A model generated the notes under the pieces. It saw nothing but the letters and a program-made list of their open reading frames with translations, ran no database searches and had not been told where the DNA came from. From an uncultured Synechococcales cyanobacterium (GTDB lineage: Bacteria; Cyanobacteriota; Cyanobacteriia; Thermosynechococcales; Thermosynechococcaceae), in assembly GCA_902806435.1 (NCBI GenBank), contig CADCWO010000184.1:1-34146 (forward strand): a stretch of 34,146 nt of DNA, read 5' to 3'. Each line of letters starts with the position of its first letter. Positions within the stretch are counted from its first letter, which is position 1. Below, piece after piece: positions 25,325 through 33,368 of this stretch. Both the position numbers and the translations under genes were made by a program.

Positions 25325-26986
25325 TTGAAGCCCGCCCAGCTGAAGCAATTGCAGCGACTTTATCACCAGCGCCTGCCGGGTGATCGTTTAGTTTCACCTG
25401 ATTTTGCCCAGCGATTGAGCGCGATTACCCAAGAAATTCAACAGCCGGTCAGCAGCTACATCAATCGCCGGGGCCAAGTGATGCGGGTAGGTGTCGGCAC
25501 CCCACGCCAAACTCAGATTCCGCCCCTAGAGCTTCCCCGCTACGGTGCTGAACGCTTAAGTGGTATCCGCTGTATTGCTACCCAGCTCAAGCCTGAGAGC
25601 CCCCATGAAGACGTACTAACAGCAATGGCGCTCCAACGATTAGATGCTTTAGTCGTCTTGACCCTTTCAGGGGTTGGCTTTGAACGGCGAGGAGGCGGTG
25701 CGACGGGCTATGTTAAAGACGCTTATTTAGCTCACCTAAGACCGTCAGAAATTCCCTGGATTGTCTCACCCCCGCTTAGTCTTGATGTGGTTACCGAACA
25801 GGATTTTCTTGAGCTGGTAGCAGATTTAGAGGCAGAGTTCCAGCGATCTGGGGGTGCAACTTCAATCAAGATGGGGGAAGCCAGCCAAGATCAGGTTTTA
25901 CTGGTCGGGTTGCTAACCGAGGGAATGTCGCCCCAGCAGTTTCAGGCGAATCTTGAAGAGTTGACGCTGTTGGTGGAGAGCGCACAGGGACGTGTTCTAG
26001 AGACACTGCGGCAGCGGCGATCGCGTCCCCACCCCCAAACCGTCGTTGGGCAGGGGAAAGTCCAAGAGATTGCGTTGCGGGCCCAAACGACGGGTGCCAA
26101 TTTAATTCTATTTGACCGGGACCTTTCTCCCTCCCAAGTCCGAAATCTGGAAACGGCGATCGGGATTCGGGTGATTGATCGCACTGAGGTGATCCTGGAT
26201 ATCTTTGCCCAGCGAGCCCAATCCCAAGCGGGGAAGTTACAGGTAGAACTAGCTCAACTAGAGTACATGCTGCCCCGGCTAACCGGGCGAGGTCAAGCTA
26301 TGTCAAGGCTGGGGGGTGGTATTGGTACCAGAGGACCGGGGGAGACAAAACTGGAAACCGACCGTCGGGCGATTCAACGCCGGATTGCCCGCTTCCAGCA
26401 AGAAGTAAACCAACTGCAAGCTCATCGCTCTCGCCTGCGCCGGCAGCGGCAGCAGCGAGAAATTCCTTCTATTGCCGTCGTCGGCTATACCAATGCAGGT
26501 AAATCAACACTGCTGAATGTGCTGACGAACGCTGAGGTTTATACAGCGGACCAGTTATTCGCGACGCTTGATCCGACAACCCGACGTCTGGCTATACTCG
26601 ACCCTGTGACTCATGCTCCCAGGGAGTTCCTGCTAACAGACACTGTAGGGTTTATTCACGAGCTGCCGCCTCCTTTAGTTGATGCTTTTCGCGCCACCTT
26701 AGAAGAAGTCACAGAAGCCGACCTGCTTTTGCATGTGGTTGATCTTTCCCATCCCAATTGGGATGATCACATCCGCGCGGTTGTAGATATCCTTTCAAGC
26801 ATGCCGATTAGCCCGGGTCCAACCCTAGTTGCCTTCAACAAAATTGACCAAGTCAGTAGTGAGACACTGGCGATCGCTCAGCAAGAATTTCCCCAGGCTG
26901 TCTTTGTTTCTGCAATTCAGCGTTTGGGACTAGAAACCCTGCGTCAGAAGTTGGGGCAGTTGATCCACGATGCTGTCGCCCCCTGA
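25325..26986 (+). CDS. hflX: GTPase HflX
   Basis: HflX is a ribosome-associated GTPase that splits stalled or heat-damaged 70S ribosomes. The protein has a long N-terminal region, then the HflX nucleotide-binding domain beginning VLLVGLLTEGM, with RRSRPHPQTVVGQGKVQEI and LEYMLPRLTGRG and the glycine-rich GGGIGTRGPGETKLETDRR. The G domain has GYTNAGKST (residues 387-395), a G2 threonine region FATLDPTTR, the DTVGF G3 motif, and NKID (G4). TTG at 25325 is given as start, but the frame remains open and reads IEIIYGNLQGLKPAQLKQL from 25295, resembling the N-terminus I remember for cyanobacterial HflX (METIYGNLQG). The true start is therefore probably upstream. It converges on the CBS gene, 12 bp apart. 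Confidence 0.95.
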   Translation: MKPAQLKQLQRLYHQRLPGDRLVSPDFAQRLSAITQEIQQPVSSYINRRGQVMRVGVGTPRQTQIPPLELPRYGAERLSGIRCIATQLKPESPHEDVLTAMALQRLDALVVLTLSGVGFERRGGGATGYVKDAYLAHLRPSEIPWIVSPPLSLDVVTEQDFLELVADLEAEFQRSGGATSIKMGEASQDQVLLVGLLTEGMSPQQFQANLEELTLLVESAQGRVLETLRQRRSRPHPQTVVGQGKVQEIALRAQTTGANLILFDRDLSPSQVRNLETAIGIRVIDRTEVILDIFAQRAQSQAGKLQVELAQLEYMLPRLTGRGQAMSRLGGGIGTRGPGETKLETDRRAIQRRIARFQQEVNQLQAHRSRLRRQRQQREIPSIAVVGYTNAGKSTLLNVLTNAEVYTADQLFATLDPTTRRLAILDPVTHAPREFLLTDTVGFIHELPPPLVDAFRATLEEVTEADLLLHVVDLSHPNWDDHIRAVVDILSSMPISPGPTLVAFNKIDQVSSETLAIAQQEFPQAVFVSAIQRLGLETLRQKLGQLIHDAVAP

Positions 26987-26998
26987 GCAGATGTAAAA

Positions 26999-27475
26999 TT
27001 ATCTAGCTGCATCTAAGCGTAAGACTCGCATCAAATCACTACGGGTAAGGATGCCAATCAGCTTGTTGTCTTGATCCACTACTGGTAGACGGTTGATTTG
27101 TTTATCCAGCATTAAACTGGCAGCCTCAGAAATGGGTGCATCAACGCTAATGTTGATTGGTTCTGGTGTCATCACATCCTGTACCAGCATCCCCAGGGAC
27201 TTCTTCAGTTGCTGCTCAAATTTATCTAGGGACTCCAGGTAGATCACACTACCCAAGAAGGTGAGGTACAGCGGCATCCGGATCGGACGCTCTTTAAACA
27301 GGAGGTCGGTCTCAGAAACAACACCAACCACCTCGTTGTTGTCATTCACAACTGGTAACCCACTAATATGTTGTTCTTCTAGAAGCTTTAACACCGTTTC
27401 CACAGAGTCTAGAGGTTTTGCGGTTACAGGGTTTGCAGTCATGAAGTTTTGAACGAAAGCCGATTGAATAGCCAT
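26999..27475 (-). CDS. CBS-domain pair protein
   Basis: This protein of about 158 residues is made of two CBS domains and little else. The first covers roughly residues 8-60 (FMTANPVTAKPLDSVETVLK to HISGLPVVNDNNEVVGVVS). The second covers roughly 100-155 (DVMTPEPINISVDAPISEAA to NRLPVVDQDNKLIGILTRSD). They are joined by a linker (RMPLYLTFLGSVIYLESLDKF) typical of cyanobacterial and plant stand-alone CBS proteins. The pair forms a Bateman module that binds adenine nucleotides and may sense energy state. ATG at 27475 is given; an in-frame TTG four codons upstream is possible. There is no signal peptide. It stands alone and converges on hflX. Confidence 0.9.
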   Translation of the reverse strand: MAIQSAFVQNFMTANPVTAKPLDSVETVLKLLEEQHISGLPVVNDNNEVVGVVSETDLLFKERPIRMPLYLTFLGSVIYLESLDKFEQQLKKSLGMLVQDVMTPEPINISVDAPISEAASLMLDKQINRLPVVDQDNKLIGILTRSDLMRVLRLDAAR

Positions 27476-27644
27476 ACCTGAATCCAATTTAGAAATTAAG
27501 GGTATTTCCTGAGCATAGTCCTCTGATCATTAGAGTGAAAATCCACCCTTGTAGAGAGGATAAATGCTGTCAAATCTTTCAATAATAGGCATGGAGGATT
27601 TGATGCCCATAATCCTTATCTAAAAAGCTCTTAGGATAAACCAT

Positions 27645-28037
27645 ATGATTGGAAATTTGTTAACCGTACTAGCAACAGCTTTAAGCTTACTGGTTGTTGA
27701 TTTGGTATTTCCGAAAGGAGTTGATATTGCCAACTTTCCGGCAGCTTTAATTGCGGCAGTTGCGATTGGACTCGTTAATGCCTTTGTGAGGCCTGTGCTG
27801 TCGCTTTTATCATTGCCGCTTAACTTTCTCAGCTTAGGATTGTTTTCCCTAGTAGTTAATGGTCTTTGCTTCTGGCTTGCTTCTGTGGTTGTACCTGGCT
27901 TCTACGTGAATGGCCTCTTAGCCTTTATCCTAGGTCCAGTGATTCTGTCATCAGTCAGCACCTTTCTCAACAATTACTTTGCTGAGCGGCAGACGCTTAC
28001 CGGCAGTTCTAGCAGTCAACAGTTACCTGAAAGCTAA
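27645..28037 (+). CDS. Phage holin superfamily IV-like (YvlD-type) membrane protein
   Basis: This 130-residue protein has four hydrophobic helices (around residues 2-22, 31-50, 54-80 and 86-108). Its core AAVAIGLVNAFVRPVLSLLSL and LPLNFLSLGLFSLVVNGLCF match the four-TM holin-fold family (YvlD, DUF360) found on bacterial chromosomes. An AGGAT site 7 bases before the ATG supports the start. Despite the family name it is not evidence of a prophage: no phage genes are near. Function is unknown; envelope stress roles are suggested for YvlD relatives. The serine/glutamine-rich C-terminal tail is probably cytoplasmic. A terminator-like hairpin lies about 140 bp downstream. Confidence 0.85.
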   Translation: MIGNLLTVLATALSLLVVDLVFPKGVDIANFPAALIAAVAIGLVNAFVRPVLSLLSLPLNFLSLGLFSLVVNGLCFWLASVVVPGFYVNGLLAFILGPVILSSVSTFLNNYFAERQTLTGSSSSQQLPES

Positions 28038-28174
28038 ATCACGTTTTAAGCTAGTCGGGCAGACGATGAGTTGGCCGTATAGCTCTCAGTTAAAATAGTT
28101 CTGCCAGTAAGAAACGAAGTAGCAGCTTTAGTAAAACTTAAATCTGTTGCGTTCTGCTCAATTTAAAGGTAGCA

Positions 28175-28210
28175 AGGAGTTGCGGTGTAAGCCCAGCTCC
28201 TATTTCGTTT
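28175..28210 (+). terminator. Possible terminator downstream of the holin-like gene
   Basis: AGGAGTTG (28175-28182) pairs with CAGCTCCT (28194-28201), with one G-U pair and an 11-base loop, followed by ATTTCGTTT. It lies between this gene and convergent aroH and could serve both. Confidence 0.45.
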
Positions 28211-28227
28211 AATGAGGCGGTAATACA

Positions 28228-28629
28228 CTAATTGTTTCCCTGGGAAGATAAAGCGGGTTGGGCTATCCAATCAGGTCTTAGCACTTCTGCTTGACGCAGG
28301 TAAGGATGGTAGATCGGCGCATCGGGGTTGGGTGTATTGAAGTGGATTAAACAGCGGATACAGTACTCAAGGTCACTTTCAACATGCATCTGTTGCACAT
28401 CCAGTAAGGGAACGTTATCCCAGTGAGGACGTCTACGGGCGATGCTTGCCGGAAAAATCGCATTTAGGTCTTGAGTAACCGAGAAGGTGACGCTAACAAT
28501 TTCATCAATGATGAGCTGGTTGTGGGCTTCAAGTGCATCTAGAAGTTCATTAACTACTGCTTCAATTGCAACAATCGAGTTTTCTGAGGCAGTTGTGGCC
28601 CCCCGAATTGCCCGGACTCTCCATGCCAC
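28228..28629 (-). CDS. aroH: Chorismate mutase, AroH type
   Basis: This is a monofunctional AroH-class chorismate mutase (about 133 residues), which rearranges chorismate to prephenate for phenylalanine and tyrosine synthesis. WRVRAIRGATTASENS carries the active-site arginine of RGATT. SVTFSVTQDLNAIFPASIAR, the SDLEYCIRCLIHF region (aligning with the B. subtilis CIR motif that supplies an arginine) and the terminal YLRQAEVLRPDW follow the family. GTG at 28629 is chosen as start: GGAGG at 28638-28642 lies 8 bases upstream, and this gives VAWRVRAIRGATT, the family-typical N-terminus. TTG codons six and five codons earlier would place that GGAGG inside the gene. It lies downstream of sppA on the same strand, separated by a hairpin. 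Confidence 0.93.
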   Translation of the reverse strand: MAWRVRAIRGATTASENSIVAIEAVVNELLDALEAHNQLIIDEIVSVTFSVTQDLNAIFPASIARRRPHWDNVPLLDVQQMHVESDLEYCIRCLIHFNTPNPDAPIYHPYLRQAEVLRPDWIAQPALSSQGNN

Positions 28630-28637
28630 TATGTCAT

Positions 28638-28642
28638 CCTCC
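28638..28642 (-). promoter_or_regulatory. Ribosome binding site deciding the aroH start
   Basis: GGAGG on the minus strand lies 8 bases before GTG at 28629. It rules out the TTG codons at 28647 and 28644 as likely starts. Confidence 0.65.
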
Positions 28643-28695
28643 AACAAATCAACCAGCTCAAAATTTAACTAGATTTTGATTTCAGTGGATTAACA

Positions 28696-28731
28696 AATCT
28701 ACAGGTGCTGCGGCCAGGAAACCTGTAGATT
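28696..28731 (-). terminator. 11-bp inverted repeat between sppA and aroH
   Basis: AATCTACAGGT (28696-28706) is exactly complementary to ACCTGTAGATT (28721-28731), around a 14-base GC-rich loop. On the minus strand it follows the sppA stop and precedes aroH. The downstream sequence (TGTTAATCC) has no real T-run, so it may be an inefficient terminator or a processing hairpin. Confidence 0.45.
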
Positions 28732-28816
28732 GATAAACCTCAGTAATTTTAACCGCACTTCTAGTTCCTTGAGCATTTTCGCGTCAAAGCTTAACGCTGA
28801 TTGACCATTAAAATGC

Positions 28817-29638
28817 TTAGGGCCGATAGAGCCACAATGGTAGGCCGTTTGTCGATAGCTCGAACTCTAGCCAGCTCATGCCTGTCCCCAGCCTGGATTT
28901 TGTTTGGGTATTACCAGGCAGCAAACGACTCCAGAAGGGTTTTTGTTCCTCAAGCGTAAAGCATTTAGCTTTGTCCGGGTCAAGACCTGCTAATTCAGCT
29001 GCCCACCGCCGAGCTTCTTCTTCGGTACCTAAGCGATCGACCAAACCCAGCTCCAGAGCTTGTTGGCCGGTAAAAACCCGGCCATCGGCAAAACTTTTGA
29101 CACTCTCGGTGGCTAATTGACGGGCCTCAGCAACTGTTTGCACAAATTGGTGATAACTGGTGTCGATCAACTCTTGCAGGATGTTTTTTTCTGGATCAGT
29201 TAGCTCCCGGTCAAAGGCTAATATGTCTTTGTAGGGGCCAGACTTGATTACCTTAAAGGAAACGCCAACTTTCTGAAGTAGCCGCTCTAGATTATTGCCC
29301 CGCAGAATAACGCCAATGCTGCCAGTGATGGTACCCGGATTCGCCACCACGTGTTCTGCGCCCATACCGATGTAAACGCCACCGGAAGCGGAGATATTAC
29401 CAAAGCTTGCAACAATTTTCACTTTCTTTTGTAAGTGCCGCAAAGCGCTATAAATTTCTTGCGAATCACCAACGGTACCTCCAGGGCTATCAATCCGCAG
29501 TAATAGGGCAGGAAATCCTTTTTCTTCAACCGTCTTTAAGGCTTCTAGAACATGCTTGCGGGTTGCACCAGCAATTGCGCCGGAAACTTCAATCCGGGCA
29601 ATCTGCTTACGACGCGAAGGCTTAAAAGGCCAAATCAT
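28817..29638 (-). CDS. sppA: Signal peptide peptidase SppA, short form
   Basis: This 273-residue serine protease of the SppA/S49 family degrades cleaved signal peptides or other membrane-bound peptides. The catalytic serine is in ASFGNISASGGVYIG (about residue 85), and the general-base lysine in SGPYKDILAF (about 138), as in short bacterial SppA. LLLRIDSPGGTVGDSQEIY and GTITGSIGVI are also family-typical. It lacks the duplicated N-terminal half of E. coli SppA, as in B. subtilis-like forms, and also shows no N-terminal membrane helix, so it may be soluble or only peripherally attached. The hydrophobic C-terminal end (LSTNGLPLWLYRP) is short. It is divergent from the EamA gene and upstream of aroH. 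Confidence 0.93.
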   Translation of the reverse strand: MIWPFKPSRRKQIARIEVSGAIAGATRKHVLEALKTVEEKGFPALLLRIDSPGGTVGDSQEIYSALRHLQKKVKIVASFGNISASGGVYIGMGAEHVVANPGTITGSIGVILRGNNLERLLQKVGVSFKVIKSGPYKDILAFDRELTDPEKNILQELIDTSYHQFVQTVAEARQLATESVKSFADGRVFTGQQALELGLVDRLGTEEEARRWAAELAGLDPDKAKCFTLEEQKPFWSRLLPGNTQTKSRLGTGMSWLEFELSTNGLPLWLYRP

Positions 29639-29711
29639 AGGTACTTACGTTCAGGAAAGGATTTGAGGATCGCAAACGGACAAGGAACATCACGCCACAC
29701 AAAAAGCTGCC

Positions 29712-29735
29712 ATTGGCAAACCCAGGTTTGCCAAT
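29712..29735. repeat. 24-bp near-perfect palindrome upstream of sppA and the EamA gene
   Basis: ATTGGCAAACC (29712-29722) is exactly complementary to GGTTTGCCAAT (29725-29735), with only CA between them. It lies in a 264-bp divergent intergenic region, about 74 bp from the sppA start and 168 bp from the EamA start. It may be an operator, or the core of a dispersed repeat. Confidence 0.6.
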
Positions 29736-29902
29736 CTGCTTTGCTGGAGAACAATTTGAAGATACTCTCAATAAGCGCCAGGCTGCAAGGCAGCTCACTC
29801 CTGATTGGGAAGCAAAAGGGCAAAAGGCGTCATCAAACTTAATCTTCTTATTAAAAGTATACAATTAATCAGGGTCATGACGCCGTTGACTGACTAGGCC
29901 TC

Positions 29903-31021
29903 GTGTCTGCCCTTGAAACGTCCAATGATGTGAGTTTCTCGTCCCCTCGCATGCCACTAATGAATGACTCTAAGCCTCCGTTGATCCGGCTATTTATGAT
30001 TGCGCCGTTTTTCCTCTGGGGAACCGCAATGGTGGTAATGAAAAGTACACTACCGCAAACCACACCCTTCTTCATGGCTGGAGTCAGGTTGGTGCCAGCA
30101 GGTTTACTGGTTTTACTTGTCGGGTTTTGGCTAGGCCGTCCGCAGCCGAAAGGCTGGATGGCCTGGCTATGGATTACTTTATTTGCTCTGATCGATGGTA
30201 CGCTCTTCCAGGGTTTTTTGGCAGCAGGGTTAGTAAAAACTGGAGCAGGCTTAGGCTCAGTAATGATTGACTCACAGCCTTTGGTGGTCGCGTTGCTGGC
30301 TTTGTGGTTATTTGGTGAGCGGGTGGGTTTGTGGGGATGGTTAGGATTAACCGTCGGGGTAATTGGGATTAGCTTGATCGGTTTGCCTGACGAGTGGATT
30401 CTAAATTTCGGGAAGGGAAGTTGGCCAAGTAGCGCTTTTACTAATGTGCTGTGGTCTGATCATCTACAACGGCTTTTTACCAGTGGTCAGGGTTTGATGT
30501 TACTGGCAGCGTTTGCCATGGCGATCGGGACTGTCATGATCCGAAAAGTGTGTCGCCATGCAGACCCGATTATGGCTACAGGGTGGCATATGATTCTGGG
30601 AGGAATACCTTTGTTGGTTAGTTCCTACCTGTGGGAGTCTCAGCAGTGGGTACATCTGGAGCTAAATAATTGGTTGTCGTTGGGGTACGCGACTGTGTTT
30701 GGCAGTGCGATCGCCTACGGTTTATTTTTCTACTTTGCCGCTCAGACAAATTTGACTAGCTTCAGTGCCCTCACATTTTTGACGCCTGTGTTTGCCCTGG
30801 CCTTTGGTAACCTGTTTTTGGCAGAAACTCTGAGCACCCTTCAATGGGCAGGGGTTTGCTTGACGCTGGTGAGTATTTATTTGGTCAACCAGCGGCAGCA
30901 GTTGTCTAAGAGGTTTACCTTAAGGCAGCGGCTTGAACCTGTTGCAGTTACAAAAGCTGAAGGGTTAGAGACAACTCCAGTGCATTCAGCAATCCTGAAT
31001 CATTCTCGTAACCGGCATTAG
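29903..31021 (+). CDS. EamA/DMT family transporter
   Basis: This 372-residue protein is an inner-membrane transporter of the drug/metabolite superfamily (EamA, 10 helices in two repeats). The first repeat starts IAPFFLWGTAMVVMKSTLP and the second AMAIGTVMIRKVCRHADPI, and the C-terminal helix ends WAGVCLTLVSIYLVNQRQQ as is usual for EamA. A hydrophilic insert near residues 165-190 separates the repeats. The GTG start at 29903 gives a 25-residue hydrophilic N-terminus; ATG codons at 29951 and 29960 are alternatives and none has a good ribosome binding site. Substrate is unknown (amino acids or metabolites are common). Its stop codon overlaps that of the convergent NurA gene. Confidence 0.88.
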   Translation: MSALETSNDVSFSSPRMPLMNDSKPPLIRLFMIAPFFLWGTAMVVMKSTLPQTTPFFMAGVRLVPAGLLVLLVGFWLGRPQPKGWMAWLWITLFALIDGTLFQGFLAAGLVKTGAGLGSVMIDSQPLVVALLALWLFGERVGLWGWLGLTVGVIGISLIGLPDEWILNFGKGSWPSSAFTNVLWSDHLQRLFTSGQGLMLLAAFAMAIGTVMIRKVCRHADPIMATGWHMILGGIPLLVSSYLWESQQWVHLELNNWLSLGYATVFGSAIAYGLFFYFAAQTNLTSFSALTFLTPVFALAFGNLFLAETLSTLQWAGVCLTLVSIYLVNQRQQLSKRFTLRQRLEPVAVTKAEGLETTPVHSAILNHSRNRH

Positions 31022-32208
31022 GCAATACTGCCGCGTTTACGCGCTTCTTTGTAGGAAGTTCCGACATTTTTTAAACCGGAGCGGATCATCTCTTGTTCCA
31101 ACAGGGCGAAGAAGCGGGCGCGATCGCCACCGCGCACTACAGCTTGGTTGTGCGCCTCTGCTAGAGCAACTGGATAGCCGTAGCCTTTATGCACTTGCGC
31201 TAAGGTCAAACTGAGAGCTGACTCCAGCAGCCCATGATCTTCCGCCACCCAAGCCGGGAACTCTACCCGCACGACTTCCGAACCTACATGGACATAGCAA
31301 AAGTAGATAACTTGAGCTCCGTACAGATCTAGAACTCGGGCGGAACTTCGCCATAAGGGACCGCGCTGCCCTGGTTGTAGTAGTTGAGACCATAGAGCGG
31401 TATCCCGTAGAGGATCAAGCACTTGACAGGGGGTGCGGGCTGGCCCAGTTTTTGGATTGCAGTACGTATCGCAGTCTGGTACCTCGTAGGGACAGGTGTG
31501 CAGGCGTAAGAAATTTAGGGCTTCGCTGCTGCGGGCCGCACTCAGGTAGCCAATAACCGGAATGCCAGCAGTTCGCAACTGCTCCCAAGCTTGCAAAATT
31601 GGAACCAGGATGCGATCGCGAGCCTCTGCGGGTAAGGGTTCCAAAAACCAGTAAATCAGGGACCCATCCACCATGGCTAGAGCAGGAGCACTGGGATTTA
31701 CTTGCACCCAACTAGCAGCCAGTTCTGCCAGTATCGTTGTCTCCAACTGGGTGCGGCGGTGTCCCATCCATTCTTCTGTGCGGATACCCCACTGTCTGGA
31801 AACGTAAAGGTCTTCTGGTTGGTAGACAACTTCCGGCAGGCTATCCAGCAAGGCTTGCCGACCTTGGCCGTAGGCTAAAACTACCCGACCGACATTGAGC
31901 AAATAACAGTAGGCAATTTCATGGTGGCTGGGGGCAATCTGTGACCCATCCGTTGCCAGGATCGTGTGGTGGACTGGCGCCGCCACCAGATTAATCCGGG
32001 TATCTAGGGGTTCTACGGGTTCAGCTGCTGTAAACCGCAGGGCGTCGCGCCAAGCTTGCTGCTGATTTACTAACTCTGTTTGCACCCCTTGGGCTTGTTG
32101 CAAAAGTTGCTGGGCAAGCTCTAGCCGTTGATGAGTGGCGATCGCCTCAACTGTGAGTTGACGGCTAACTCCTTGCATTTGTTGAGCCAGCTTGGTCAGA
32201 TCCAGCAT
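31018..32208 (-). CDS. NurA-domain nuclease
   Basis: This 396-residue protein carries a NurA domain, a manganese-dependent 5'-3' exo/endonuclease fold that in archaea works with the HerA helicase at DNA breaks. The two metal-binding aspartates are visible in HTILATDGSQIAP (D87) and ALAMVDGSLIYWF (D181). The later AARSSEALNFLRLH, VEFPAWVAEDHG and YGYPVALAEAHNQAVV segments resemble the conserved C-terminal part with the final acidic/histidine cluster. An alpha-helical, glutamine-rich N-terminus (about 1-60) may be a coiled coil. No HerA homologue is nearby. The gene is convergent with the EamA gene, sharing stop-codon bases at 31018-31021, and is 41 bp downstream of a HAD hydrolase gene on the same strand. 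Confidence 0.85.
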   Translation of the reverse strand: MLDLTKLAQQMQGVSRQLTVEAIATHQRLELAQQLLQQAQGVQTELVNQQQAWRDALRFTAAEPVEPLDTRINLVAAPVHHTILATDGSQIAPSHHEIAYCYLLNVGRVVLAYGQGRQALLDSLPEVVYQPEDLYVSRQWGIRTEEWMGHRRTQLETTILAELAASWVQVNPSAPALAMVDGSLIYWFLEPLPAEARDRILVPILQAWEQLRTAGIPVIGYLSAARSSEALNFLRLHTCPYEVPDCDTYCNPKTGPARTPCQVLDPLRDTALWSQLLQPGQRGPLWRSSARVLDLYGAQVIYFCYVHVGSEVVRVEFPAWVAEDHGLLESALSLTLAQVHKGYGYPVALAEAHNQAVVRGGDRARFFALLEQEMIRSGLKNVGTSYKEARKRGSIA

Positions 32209-32249
32209 GGATAGTTTCCAACAGGTTTATCCATCACTCTAGCTTACGC

Positions 32250-33053
32250 TCAATCTGGCAAACTATGCCCTTCGGGGCTCTTCGGGTCGGGCCATGCAGC
32301 AAAGTCCTGAATAAATTGGGATAGAGGCAACAGTTGGATGCGTCTATCTTGACGGGCGACGGCTTGCTCCGCAGGCGTGTTGTAGCCCCAATCTGCCAAA
32401 AAAAGTCTGACCTCCTCTAGATCTGCTTGACTGGCAACAGTCTGGAGTGCAGAGAGCCGGTCTTCTACAAACCAAATTGGAGTTGCAGTTAAGCTGCGTA
32501 AGGTTTTGTATTTAGGCTGCTGACATTCCTTGCCAAAGATCTGCTCGCTCGGCAGTTGAATGCCTTGCTGTTGTAATAATTGCTGGACGAAACGGCCTTC
32601 TTTGGTAGTGACAATAAAAACTTCTAACCCACTGGTGATCCAACCTTTTAAGCGGCCTTCCACGCCAGGATAAAATCGATGGATTTTCAGCCAACCATTC
32701 AGATCATCGGCAATCCACTGGTCTCGGATGCTATCAACCCTAGTTGCTAAATCCTGAGGATTCAGGTTCTCGGCTGAGACAATCTGGGAGCAAATGCTAC
32801 TCCAACCGACCAGAATTTCCACCTCGGAAAATCCTTTCAGGATCGCTCTTAACAATACGGGCATTTCCCAGCCTGTTTCAATGACGGGTCGCAGGCGATA
32901 AAAGACGGGTGCTAAATCGTCTGGCGGCGTAGGGTTTGTAGGCGCCCAAACTTGGCGATAGGTGCGCCAGGTTGTCTGAAAGTACTCCAGCAAACCATCA
33001 CACAGAACACCATCAAAATCGAGAGCTAAAGTTTTGGGAACCTTTGATGTCAT
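32250..33053 (-). CDS. HAD-superfamily hydrolase
   Basis: This 267-residue protein is a HAD-fold phosphatase-like hydrolase. Motif I is TLALDFDGVLCDG, with the nucleophile aspartate at residue 13 and the acid/base aspartate at 15. Motif II threonine lies in GLEVFIVTTKEGRFVQQLL, motif III lysine in IFGKECQQPKYKTL, and the motif IV acid in PIWFVEDRLSALQTV. The helical cap is inserted between motifs I and II (C1 type, residues about 20-140). Length is usual for the family and there is no signal peptide. The substrate is not evident; a phosphoglycolate-phosphatase-like role is one option. It lies directly upstream of the NurA gene (41 bp) on the same strand and may be cotranscribed. Confidence 0.85.
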   Translation of the reverse strand: MTSKVPKTLALDFDGVLCDGLLEYFQTTWRTYRQVWAPTNPTPPDDLAPVFYRLRPVIETGWEMPVLLRAILKGFSEVEILVGWSSICSQIVSAENLNPQDLATRVDSIRDQWIADDLNGWLKIHRFYPGVEGRLKGWITSGLEVFIVTTKEGRFVQQLLQQQGIQLPSEQIFGKECQQPKYKTLRSLTATPIWFVEDRLSALQTVASQADLEEVRLFLADWGYNTPAEQAVARQDRRIQLLPLSQFIQDFAAWPDPKSPEGHSLPD

Positions 33054-33130
33054 ACCTTGTAGCCACTAAGTCTGATTCAGTATCTCACCAGACGGGCTAC
33101 GGCCAAAGATGTTGAGTTGAGTTTCTCTAA

Positions 33131-33202
33131 CTGGGGCGGAAGGATTCGAACCTCCGAATGGCGGGACCAAAACCCGCTGCCTTACCACTTGGCGACGCCC
33201 CA
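33131..33202 (-). tRNA. tRNA-Gln (anticodon UUG)
   Basis: The minus-strand sequence folds into a complete 72-base cloverleaf. The acceptor stem starts with U1 pairing A72, typical of glutamine tRNAs, followed by the GGGGCG/CGCCCC stem. The anticodon stem GCGGG/CCCGC encloses the loop TTTTGGT, giving anticodon UUG. The T arm GGAGG-TTCGAAT-CCTTC is normal. CCA is not encoded. It reads CAA and probably CAG codons. Confidence 0.95.
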
Positions 33203-33234
33203 ACACTGGTATTCATGAATCATTAAGCTTAAAC

Positions 33235-33266
33235 ATCTTAACAACTTTTTCCCCTATGGTGTCAAC
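33235..33266 (-). promoter_or_regulatory. Candidate promoter of tRNA-Gln
   Basis: A consensus -35 box TTGACA (33266-33261) is followed by TAAGAT (33240-33235) on the minus strand, 33 bp before the tRNA. The spacer of 20 bases is longer than ideal, so the assignment is tentative. Confidence 0.3.
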
Positions 33267-33368
33267 ACTTTCAAAGGTTGATTCTCCTCGTGACTAAAAA
33301 GTAGTCGCCAAGCTAGGGATGAACAGTTTCATAGGCAAAGGATGCGATGCTATGACTTTGGCAGATGC

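Noticed and set aside
27645-28037. Prophage sign from the holin-like protein
   Set aside because: The protein belongs to a chromosomal four-helix family, and no phage, lysis or integrase genes are near.
29552-29864. Short frames on both strands in the sppA / EamA gap
   Set aside because: They overlap each other and a 24-bp palindrome, and have biased composition. They are more likely a repeat or promoter region than genes.
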